From contig DETG01000050.1 in assembly GCA_002361535.1 (NCBI GenBank), positions 1 through 8,212 of the forward strand: 8,212 nt of DNA, read 5' to 3'. Origin of the DNA: Prevotella sp. UBA3294 (GTDB lineage: Bacteria > Bacteroidota > Bacteroidia > Bacteroidales > Bacteroidaceae). A program made the translations under genes and the position numbers. Below are positions 1-5,677 of this stretch, one piece after another. The notes under the pieces were generated by a model. It worked only from the letters and a program-made list of their open reading frames with translations. It was not told the origin of the DNA and did no database searches. Position 1 is the first letter of the stretch; each line of letters opens with the position of its first letter.

Positions 1-37
1 ACAACGAAGGATAAATTGTTGATTTGTCCGGGTACTT

Positions 38-119
38 GCCCAGGTGGCGGAATTGGTAGACGCGCACGTTTCAGGTGCGTGTGCCGCGAGGCGTGCAGGT
101 TCGAGTCCTGTTCTGGGCA
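38..119 (+). tRNA. tRNA-Leu (anticodon CAG)
   Basis: A full class II tRNA cloverleaf can be drawn by hand. The acceptor strands are GCCCAGG (38-44) and TCTGGGC (112-118), with one G-U pair, and the discriminator base is A119. The anticodon stem is 65-69 with 77-81, and its loop TTCAGGT places CAG at 72-74, reading the Leu codon CUG. A long variable arm (82-94, TGCCGCGAGGCGT) is typical of Leu. The T arm is GCAGG/CCTGT around TTCGAGT. The 3' CCA is not encoded (CAA follows the discriminator), so it must be added by the CCA-adding enzyme. It is the first of three tandem tRNA genes, and an earlier member may lie left of the window. Confidence 0.96.
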
Positions 120-146
120 CAACGTCATTCAGAATGGTTTTTTGTT

Positions 147-233
147 GGAGAGGTGGCGGAATTGGTAGACGCGCTACTTTGAGGGGGTAGTGTCAAGTGC
201 GACGTGGGAGTTCGAGTCTCCTCCTCTTCACCA
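147..233 (+). tRNA. tRNA-Leu (anticodon GAG)
   Basis: This is a second class II tRNA. The acceptor strands are GGAGAGG (147-153) and CCTCTTC (223-229), with one G-U pair and discriminator A230. The anticodon stem is CTACT (174-178) with GGTAG (186-190), and the loop TTGAGGG gives anticodon GAG (181-183), reading CUC and CUU. There is a long variable arm and a T loop TTCGAGT. Unlike its two neighbours it carries an encoded CCA (231-233). It shares an identical stretch of 24 bases (151-174 and 42-65, acceptor end through D arm) with the preceding Leu tRNA, which suggests divergence from a tandem duplication or conservation of Leu identity elements. Confidence 0.96.
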
Positions 234-239
234 AGATAC

Positions 240-312
240 GCGGAAATAGCTCAGTTGGTAGAGCACAACCTTGCCAAGGTTGGGGTCGCGGGTCCGAGTC
301 CCGTTTTCCGCT
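240..312 (+). tRNA. tRNA-Gly (anticodon GCC)
   Basis: This is a class I cloverleaf. The acceptor strands are GCGGAAA (240-246) and TTTCCGC (305-311), and discriminator T312 is the usual U73 of bacterial tRNA-Gly. The D arm reads AGCTCAGTTGGTAGAGC. The anticodon arm CAACC-TTGCCAA-GGTTG gives anticodon GCC, reading GGC and GGU. The T arm CGGGT-CCGAGTC-CCGTT is intact apart from wobble pairs at its end. CCA is not encoded. It begins only six bases after the encoded CCA of the upstream Leu gene, so the two are almost certainly processed from one precursor. Confidence 0.96.
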
Positions 313-321
313 CTTTTATTG

Positions 322-375
322 TTAGGTTTTCCTTTGATTGGAAACACATGTAGGATCTTCGAAAAACAAACCTAA
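322..375 (+). repeat. Inverted repeat in the leader before the 181-residue gene
   Basis: TTAGGTTT (322-329) is matched by its exact reverse complement AAACCTAA (368-375), ending at the base before the ATG at 376. Nested inside is a 5-bp stem, TTTCC (328-332) with GGAAA (340-344). The two stems overlap at 328-329 and could not form together. No strong T run follows either, so a simple tRNA-operon terminator is not evident. Whether this structure affects translation start or is chance in an AT-rich leader cannot be told from sequence alone. Confidence 0.4.
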
Positions 376-921
376 ATGAATTTGTATTTAAGATATTTTG
401 ATAACGAGACATTAGTTTCTAATGTCGATGATGCTGTTAGTTTCTTGAAGTCTATTCCAGAGATCGGTATGACCCCGGAACTCGAAGCAGATGTACGCGA
501 CTATGTTGGGAGCGAGGTTTTCTATCCCAAGAGATATAAGGTGCGTCCACGAGTATATTTTATCATTATCAAGACTGAGGCTGCAACCATGATGGACTTC
601 AAGCAGAAAAAAGCTTTGCGCATTCCTGCTAATGAGGGAGACCATCGTGAAGCCGTACCTCCTACGGTGGCTCGTTTGAGTGAGAAGCGTGAGGGATGGT
701 ACGAGGCTTCTCTTCTTTTCAAAAGAGTGGTCCTTATCCCTGCCACTGGAAAACATGAATATCGTGATACTCAGTTTGTCGCTAATGTAAAAGCTCTAAG
801 CGGACAGGATGCTTACAATCGTATTGTGGATCATCTGCGTGAACGTGTTGACAATCGTAGTCAGTTTCCTTCTGCCAAAGGTAAGAACTTTAAGTTCAGG
901 TATTTAGGTATGTGGAAATAA
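376..921 (+). CDS. Uncharacterised 181-residue protein
   Basis: I do not recognise a named domain, but this looks like a real gene: it fills the gap between the tRNAs and ssb, is on the same strand, and ends 30 bases before ssb. The predicted protein is soluble, with no signal peptide and no membrane segment. A basic patch around residues 52-60 (PKRYKVRPR) leads into a beta-like hydrophobic stretch (VYFIIIK, 60-66). The middle is charged (KQKKA near 76-80), and a second hydrophobic stretch RVVLIPATG lies near 117-125. The tail is very basic and aromatic (KGKNFKFRYLGMWK, 168-181). The basic content would fit nucleic-acid or ribosome contact, but that is speculation. I have the impression of a conserved Bacteroidales hypothetical family but cannot verify it. 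The start at 376 is the first ATG of the frame, with an A-rich stretch and no Shine-Dalgarno sequence. Confidence 0.85.
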   Translation: MNLYLRYFDNETLVSNVDDAVSFLKSIPEIGMTPELEADVRDYVGSEVFYPKRYKVRPRVYFIIIKTEAATMMDFKQKKALRIPANEGDHREAVPPTVARLSEKREGWYEASLLFKRVVLIPATGKHEYRDTQFVANVKALSGQDAYNRIVDHLRERVDNRSQFPSAKGKNFKFRYLGMWK

Positions 922-951
922 CCATCAGTAACTATATAAATCTTCACGACT

Positions 952-1362
952 ATGAATAAAGTTATGCTTATAGGAAATGTCGGTAAGGATCCCGACGTGA
1001 GGTATTACGAACAGGATCAGGCCGTTGCTCAAGTTCGATTGGCAACAACTGAAAAGGGTTATACTTTGCAGAATGGTACTCAGGTTCCCGACAGAACAGA
1101 TTGGCATAATATCGTTTTCTATCGTGGCTTGGCGAAGGTCGTTGAGAAATATGTGCATAAGGGAGATAGACTTTATGTAGAGGGACGAATACGGTATCGC
1201 AGCTATGATGACCAGAAAGGTATCAGACAGTATGTGACTGAAATCATCGCAGAGAACATAGAGTTGCTCACTCCCAAGCAAAGCAGTCATGCCGATCGGT
1301 CGGAAATGGTGTCGGATGTACCAGTACAGGCAGAGGAGCAAAATGACAGTTTGCCTTTTTAA
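952..1362 (+). CDS. ssb: Single-stranded DNA-binding protein
   Basis: This protein binds single-stranded DNA during replication, recombination and repair, and recruits partner proteins through its C-terminal tip. Its 136 residues begin with the OB-fold signature MNKVMLIGNVGKDPDVRY and continue with VRLATTEKGY (28-37), the conserved DWHNIVFY strand (50-57, with Trp51), GLAKVVEKYVHKGDRLYVEGRI (59-80) and IRQYVTEIIAENI (91-103). After a short acidic linker it ends in DSLPF, the acidic partner-binding tip (DDIPF in E. coli). It is shorter than E. coli SSB (178 residues) because the disordered linker is short, and it has no glycine-rich region. It sits 30 bases after the 181-residue gene and 3 bases before gldE, so ssb and gldE are very likely on one transcript, an arrangement I associate with Bacteroidetes. 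Confidence 0.96.
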   Translation: MNKVMLIGNVGKDPDVRYYEQDQAVAQVRLATTEKGYTLQNGTQVPDRTDWHNIVFYRGLAKVVEKYVHKGDRLYVEGRIRYRSYDDQKGIRQYVTEIIAENIELLTPKQSSHADRSEMVSDVPVQAEEQNDSLPF

Positions 1363-1365
1363 GCT

Positions 1366-2706
1366 ATGGACTTATCATTTATATCAGTGCTTTCTGATGC
1401 CGTCGAATTCTTACCGTTGACGACGGGTGCTATCACAGCAGCCATCTTGGCTGCTTTCTTGCTTATAGTATCTGGTTTTGCCAGCGGTTCAGAAATAGCT
1501 ATCTTCAGTTTGTCACCTACCGATGTGGCTGAACTTGATCCAGATAAGCGTGTATCCGACAAGAACGTGCAAGTCCTCAGAGAGGATTCTGAGCGGACGC
1601 TGGCAACGATTCTGATAGCCAATAACTTTGTGAATGTCACTATCATCATGTTGTGCAATTATGTCTTTGCACAGCTGATGGTATTCAAGCAAGTGTGGAT
1701 GGAGTTCTTGTGCATCACCGTCTTGCTTACTTTCCTTCTCCTGCTTTTCGGGGAGATCATGCCGAAGATCTTTGCTCGTCAGAACCCATTGAAGTTCTGT
1801 CGTCGTGTTTCTGGTGGCATTCTCTTTTTAAGAAAACTGTTTTGGCCATTGGAAAGTGTCCTTCTCAGAAGTGGAATTTTGGCAGAGAAAGTGATCCAGA
1901 GGGAGAATCATGTGTTGAGTGTGGATGATCTTGAACAGGCATTGGAACTGACGGATAAGGAAGAGATTAAGGATGACCAGCGCATGTTACAAGGCATCAT
2001 CCGTTTCGGTGATGAAACGGTGAAGGAGGTGATGACCAGTAGGCAGGACGTTGTAGATCTGGATATCAAGAGTTCATTTGGTGATGTGCTGAAATGTATC
2101 GTGGAGAACAACTACAGTCGTATTCCCATCTATCAGAATAATTCCGATAATATCCGAGGTGTGCTGTACATCAAAGATTTGCTTCCCCATCTTGGCAAGC
2201 CAGCCACGTTCCGATGGCAGAGTTTGATCCGTCCGCCGTATTTCGTTCCTGAGACGAAGAAGATTGATGATCTTCTCCGGGAGTTCCAAGAGAATAAGGT
2301 GCATATTGCCATTGTTGTAGATGAGTTTGGTGGCACCAGTGGTATCGTGACTTTGGAGGATATTCTCGAAGAGATAGTCGGTGAGATTAACGATGAGTAT
2401 GACGAAGAAGAGAAAACTTTCACTCGGCTGAACAAGAACACCTATGTTTTTGAGGGGAAGACGTTATTGAGTGATTTTTGCCGGATCCTCGAAGTTGATG
2501 ATGAAGAGTTTGCCGAGATAGAAGGTGATGCTGACACCCTTGCCGGTCTGCTGTTGGAGATTAAGGGTGATTTCCCTGAGATCCACGAGAAACTGCAATA
2601 CCGTAATTACCTTTTCGAGATCCTTGAATTGGAGGAACGTCGTATCTCCCGGGTGAAAGTGGTTGTCAGGGAACATAACGCCAATCACTCAGATAGCGAT
2701 AAGTGA
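1366..2706 (+). CDS. gldE: Gliding-motility-associated protein GldE (CNNM/CBS/CorC_HlyC membrane protein)
   Basis: This 446-residue inner-membrane protein belongs to the HlyC/CorC (CNNM) family. The N-terminal DUF21-type domain has hydrophobic segments at about 22-44, 81-105 and 112-130, with a possible re-entrant segment near 147-167. It carries the family motifs SGSEIAIFSLS (40-50) and FGEIMPK (128-134). Two CBS domains follow: about 215-275, with NNYSRIPIY (248-256), and about 285-342, with VDEFGGTSGIVTLEDILEEI (318-337). A CorC_HlyC transporter-associated domain occupies about 355-435. Relatives are linked to Mg2+ efflux or metal homeostasis. In Flavobacterium, GldE is associated with GldD and gliding, but non-gliding Bacteroidales also keep it, so the name does not imply motility here. 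No gldD gene follows; the next 330 bases hold no confident gene. The ATG is 3 bases past the ssb stop. Confidence 0.93.
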   Translation: MDLSFISVLSDAVEFLPLTTGAITAAILAAFLLIVSGFASGSEIAIFSLSPTDVAELDPDKRVSDKNVQVLREDSERTLATILIANNFVNVTIIMLCNYVFAQLMVFKQVWMEFLCITVLLTFLLLLFGEIMPKIFARQNPLKFCRRVSGGILFLRKLFWPLESVLLRSGILAEKVIQRENHVLSVDDLEQALELTDKEEIKDDQRMLQGIIRFGDETVKEVMTSRQDVVDLDIKSSFGDVLKCIVENNYSRIPIYQNNSDNIRGVLYIKDLLPHLGKPATFRWQSLIRPPYFVPETKKIDDLLREFQENKVHIAIVVDEFGGTSGIVTLEDILEEIVGEINDEYDEEEKTFTRLNKNTYVFEGKTLLSDFCRILEVDDEEFAEIEGDADTLAGLLLEIKGDFPEIHEKLQYRNYLFEILELEERRISRVKVVVREHNANHSDSDK

Positions 2707-2919
2707 TTATCTTGCTGTGATAGGACTCAATTTCGAGGATGGTCATCGATTCTCCATGATGGTGTTTCCATGGTTGTTGTTTGCGAAATGACTTACTTTT
2801 TTGTGCTTATTTGGCTGATTATTTGTGTAAAATAGTAAGAAAATCGGAAAATTTAATGTTTTTTGGGTTTTGAAGCTTAAAAAAAAGGCTAATCGTGGTG
2901 GAACATTGAAATTTTATTG

Positions 2920-2927
2920 TATCTTTG
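2920..2927 (+). promoter_or_regulatory. Bacteroidetes-type -7 promoter element
   Basis: TATCTTTG matches the Bacteroidetes primary sigma factor -7 consensus TAnnTTTG at every defined position, and is followed by CA as in many such promoters. It is preceded by an AT-rich tract. The -33 element is poor: the window 19-21 bases upstream reads about TGGTGG, and the nearest TTG (2906-2908) is too close. The predicted start is near 2933-2935. The only thing downstream on this strand before the stem-loop at 3000-3032 is untranslated sequence. Confidence 0.6.
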
Positions 2928-2933
2928 CATCAC

Positions 2934-3032
2934 AAACAAGAGACAATTAATTAAGGATTAGTTTTTTTTAGTGGTTAATTTAGTTTTAGTAAGTATGCGA
3001 AAGGAGTTTGTCGGGATGACAAACTCCTTTTT
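2934..3032 (+). ncRNA. Candidate small RNA of about 100 nt
   Basis: This is inferred from a -7 element (2920-2927) placed correctly to start transcription near 2934, and from a terminator-like stem-loop with a T run ending near 3032. The interval is AU-rich and has no ORF contained within it; an ATG at 2995 lies inside the 3' end and would read through the stem-loop. AATTAA (2949-2954) could pair with TTAATT (2975-2980) into a weak internal hairpin. I do not recognise an Rfam family. The alternative is that the promoter is fortuitous and the stem-loop ends the gldE mRNA. Exact ends are approximate. Confidence 0.35.
3000..3032 (+). terminator. Rho-independent terminator
   Basis: A perfect 13-bp stem, AAAGGAGTTTGTC (3000-3012) with GACAAACTCCTTT (3018-3030), closes a 5-base loop GGGAT. 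It is followed by two more T, giving a five-T run (3028-3032). On the - strand only three T (the stem itself) precede CGC, so the T run favours termination of + strand transcription (gldE or the candidate small RNA). It ends 4 bases before the helicase stop codon, so it may also protect the 3' end of the helicase transcript from the other side. Confidence 0.85.
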
Positions 3033-3036
3033 ATGT

Positions 3037-4374
3037 TCAGTTTCCTTTTTGTTCTTCACCGTTCTTCTTCCTGTTTCTGTCCCGGTTATGGTTGCCGCCT
3101 TTCCGTTCTCCCTTTCCTTTCTTTTCAGCATTCCTTTTGCTGCTTTTTCCTTTTCCATGACGATGGAAAACAGCACGCGGTGATTTTTTGTGCATCGGTT
3201 TGTATTCGGGTCCTTCCATCCCATTGGGCAGAGGAATCTTCTCAACGGTTTTACCGAGGAATTTCTCAATTTCGATAAAGTCGCGGATTTCCCACCCACG
3301 TACCAGGGTGATGGCATTACCGTCGCGTTCTGCACGAGCCGTACGTCCGATGCGATGGACATAGTCCTCGCAGTCGTGTGGTACGTCGAAATTGATCACC
3401 GTGGCAATATCGTCGATGTCGATACCACGAGCCACGATGTCGGTAGCCACCAACACATCGATCTGTCCGCTTTTGAAACGATACATTACCTCGTCACGCT
3501 CTGCCTGTGACAGGTCAGAGTGCATCTCTCCGCTGCTTACATGCATGGCGATTAGCGCACGGTTGATGTCTTTCACTTTCAGCTTACTGCTCGAAAAGAT
3601 GATCACTCGTTTCAGTTCGTTATTCTTAAACAGGTGGTTGAGGATCTTGAGTTTCTGTGTCTCATGACAAACATACGCCATCTGGTGAATTTTCTCTGCC
3701 GGTTTGCTGACAGCAAGTTTCACGATGGCTGGATTCTTTAGCAAGGTCTTGGCGAGCTGTTCTATTTTTGAGGGCATCGTAGCAGAGAACATGATCGTCT
3801 GACAACTCTCCGGCAACAGCTTCGCAATGGACAGGATATCTTCGCTGAATCCCATGTCAAGCATCCTGTCAGCCTCGTCGAGTACGAAGAACGATACCTG
3901 ACTCAGGTCCACGTTCCCCATTGTGATATGACTGCGCAGTCGTCCGGGGGTGGCGATGATCACGTCGGCTCCCATTTTCATGCTCTTAAACTCCTGATCG
4001 TAGCGGTTCCCGTCATTACCTCCATACACAGCCACGCTGCTCACGGATGGCATATAGTAGGAAAAGCCCTGCATGGCTTGATCGATTTGTTGCGCCAGCT
4101 CTCGTGTCGGACTCATGATGACGCAGTTGATCGCATTTTCAGGGAAACACTTTTCCTCACCGTTTATCAAGATGTTACCATCGTCGAGCATACTCAGGAT
4201 GGGCAGCAGGTAGGCGGCAGTCTTCCCAGTTCCTGTCTGTGCCACGCCCAACAAGTCTTTTCCCTTCAGTATCTCGGGTATGCACTTCTCCTGAACTGGT
4301 GTGCATGTCGTGAAGTTCATGGCATCCAGTGCATCCAGTGCGTTATCATTTAAATCTAAATCGTAAAAAACCAT
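3037..4374 (-). CDS. DEAD-box ATP-dependent RNA helicase (RhlE/DeaD-like)
   Basis: This 445-residue superfamily 2 helicase unwinds RNA duplexes and remodels RNA-protein complexes, typically in ribosome assembly, mRNA decay or cold adaptation. All core motifs are visible: F21 with the Q motif TPVQ (25-28), Walker A AQTGTGKT (45-52), PTRELA (89-94), GG (118-119), TPGR (142-145), DEAD (166-169), SAT (197-199), IIFSSS (258-263), ARGID (315-319) and HRIGRTAR (340-347). A tail from about 395 to 445 is dominated by Lys, Arg, Gly and Asn, like the unstructured RNA-binding tails of RhlE-type enzymes. I cannot assign a specific member with confidence. It is the last gene of the - strand operon, 24 bases after the permease gene. 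The start at 4374 is the first ATG after the permease stop and gives a complete Q motif. Confidence 0.95.
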   Translation of the reverse strand: MVFYDLDLNDNALDALDAMNFTTCTPVQEKCIPEILKGKDLLGVAQTGTGKTAAYLLPILSMLDDGNILINGEEKCFPENAINCVIMSPTRELAQQIDQAMQGFSYYMPSVSSVAVYGGNDGNRYDQEFKSMKMGADVIIATPGRLRSHITMGNVDLSQVSFFVLDEADRMLDMGFSEDILSIAKLLPESCQTIMFSATMPSKIEQLAKTLLKNPAIVKLAVSKPAEKIHQMAYVCHETQKLKILNHLFKNNELKRVIIFSSSKLKVKDINRALIAMHVSSGEMHSDLSQAERDEVMYRFKSGQIDVLVATDIVARGIDIDDIATVINFDVPHDCEDYVHRIGRTARAERDGNAITLVRGWEIRDFIEIEKFLGKTVEKIPLPNGMEGPEYKPMHKKSPRAVFHRHGKGKSSKRNAEKKGKGERKGGNHNRDRNRKKNGEEQKGN

Positions 4375-4398
4375 TTCTTTTTCTCAGTCAAAGATTGT

Positions 4399-5649
4399 TT
4401 AATTCGGAGCCTTCCGATAGCAGAAATATGCGATGAAGGCGAATATGATGTTGGGAATCCATGCAGCCAACATGGGAGGGGTGTTCGCATTGATGGCGAA
4501 GGTGGCCGACACTGTTTGTAGCATGATGTATCCAAAGCTAAGAGCCAGGCCGATGCCTAAATACAGTCCCATTCCCCCTTTGCGCTTTCTGGAAGAGAGC
4601 GATACACCGATGGTTGTCAGGATAAACGATGCGAACGAGGAGGCGATCCGTTTGTGATATTCCACCTCGTATTGTACCACGTTGCTCGATCCGCGGTCGA
4701 TCTGTTTGTTGATATATTCCCTCAGCTGCGGACTGGTAAAAGTCTCCTGCTGTCCTTTGGAGAATACCAAGTCGGTAGGCTCCATCATGATCAGCGTATC
4801 AAGGCGTGCCCCACTGGTGATCTTCTCCTTCAGTCCTCTCAGTTCACGGATGCGCCATGTGGAGGCCTTCCAGTGGTATTTGGAGTCGCTGATGGTGTCG
4901 TACTGAATCTCCTGGGCCGTCATGTGACTCACCAGTTTCTTGTTCTCGAACTTATCTAAGCAGAAGCCATATCCCCTTTTCACAGTGTTGTCATAGTGTT
5001 GGATATAGGCGATGATACCTTTACCCACCTGCAGTTGCACATTCTCTGCCGACGTATTCTTCTTTTTGTTCTTGTAGAGTGTCTCGAAGTTCTGTCTGAC
5101 CACCGTTCCTTTGGGGATGACATACGATCCCAGATAGAACGTCATGACAGAGATCAGAGCAGCAGAGATCATATATGGCCGCATCAGTCGTTTGAAGCTC
5201 ACCCCCGCCGCCAGCATCGAGATGATCTCTGAGTTACCCGCCAGTTTCGAGGTGAAGAAGATCACGGCGATGAAGACGAACAGCGGACTGAACAGGTTGG
5301 CGAAATACGGTACGAAGTTCGCATAGTAATCGAAGACGATTGCTCTCAGCGGTGCGTGGTACTGTGTGAACTTGGCCAGGTTCTCGTTGATATCAAAGAC
5401 AATTGAGATGCTGATAATCAAGGCGATGGCAAAGAAGTATGTCCCGATGAACTTTCGGATGATATACCTGTCGAGGATTTTGATATGGCGGAAGGGGTTC
5501 AGTACCTTCATCCAACTCATCTTGTCGGCAATCTTCCTGCATCCACGTTTCAGCCAATGCCAGGCAGTAACCAGCCAGGCGAGATGTTTCTGTATCCACC
5601 TGCCGGTCTTCAGCCATCTGCGGCGTTTTCTTATCTTTGCGTAATCCAT
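4399..5649 (-). CDS. LptF/LptG-family lipopolysaccharide-export permease
   Basis: This 416-residue inner-membrane protein belongs to the YjgP/YjgQ family. These form the LptFG membrane part of the LptB2FG ABC transporter, which extracts LPS from the inner membrane and passes it to the periplasmic bridge. Family features include KILDRYIIRKFIGTYFF (57-73) leading into the first membrane helix (about 68-86), further helices near 112-134 and 157-178, a long periplasmic beta-jellyroll region (about 180-325), and three C-terminal helices (about 338-352, 360-382, 394-411). The usual domain starts near residue 57. The first 46 residues are a very basic, Trp-rich extension, and Met44 or Met47 (ATG at 5518-5520 and 5509-5511) could be the true start. 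I favour 5649 because it lies 28 bases after the tgt stop with AAGGAAGT just before it, but this is not certain. LptF versus LptG cannot be told apart with confidence. Confidence 0.9.
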   Translation of the reverse strand: MDYAKIRKRRRWLKTGRWIQKHLAWLVTAWHWLKRGCRKIADKMSWMKVLNPFRHIKILDRYIIRKFIGTYFFAIALIISISIVFDINENLAKFTQYHAPLRAIVFDYYANFVPYFANLFSPLFVFIAVIFFTSKLAGNSEIISMLAAGVSFKRLMRPYMISAALISVMTFYLGSYVIPKGTVVRQNFETLYKNKKKNTSAENVQLQVGKGIIAYIQHYDNTVKRGYGFCLDKFENKKLVSHMTAQEIQYDTISDSKYHWKASTWRIRELRGLKEKITSGARLDTLIMMEPTDLVFSKGQQETFTSPQLREYINKQIDRGSSNVVQYEVEYHKRIASSFASFILTTIGVSLSSRKRKGGMGLYLGIGLALSFGYIMLQTVSATFAINANTPPMLAAWIPNIIFAFIAYFCYRKAPN

Positions 5650-5677
5650 ACTTCCTTAATCTATTCGCAACAGCTTG

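Larger units (their letters stand above)
2707..3036. other. Intergenic region between gldE and the helicase gene
   Basis: These 330 bases separate the tail ends of gldE (+) and the helicase gene (-), and no confident protein gene lies here. The first part continues the gldE frame past its TGA without a stop until TAG at 2833-2835. This stretch contains a possible 21-codon hydrophobic ORF from ATG 2770 (MVVVCEM, then a hydrophobic run ending in CVK), not called as a gene. From about 2810 to 2925 the DNA is very AT-rich, with A and T runs. A -7 promoter element lies at 2920-2927, an eight-T run at 2962-2969, and a strong stem-loop at 3000-3030. Confidence 0.7.

Noticed and set aside
19..26. TTGATTTG as a possible -7 promoter element for the tRNA cluster
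   Set aside because: It departs from TAnnTTTG at the second base and has no -33 partner within the window. The tRNA promoter may lie further upstream, off-window.
2754..2774. CCATG and CATGG as a small hairpin after gldE, considered as its terminator
   Set aside because: The stem is only 5 bp with a 10-base loop and no T run follows. The stem-loop at 3000-3032 is a far better terminator.
2971..3183. A 70-codon hydrophobic open frame on the + strand downstream of the -7 element, with an internal ATG in the stem-loop preceded by AGGAG
   Set aside because: Its Phe/Leu-rich sequence is the antisense of the Lys/Arg-rich helicase tail. The AGGAG is part of the terminator stem, and Bacteroidetes rarely use Shine-Dalgarno sequences.
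3928..4353. A 141-codon + strand frame opposite the helicase gene
   Set aside because: It is antisense to the conserved helicase core motifs, with no independent support.
4389..4396. AATCTTTG on the - strand as a possible internal promoter for the helicase gene
   Set aside because: The first base of the -7 consensus is wrong, no -33 element is found at the right distance, and the implied leader would be only about 8 nt. The gene is adequately explained as the last gene of an operon.
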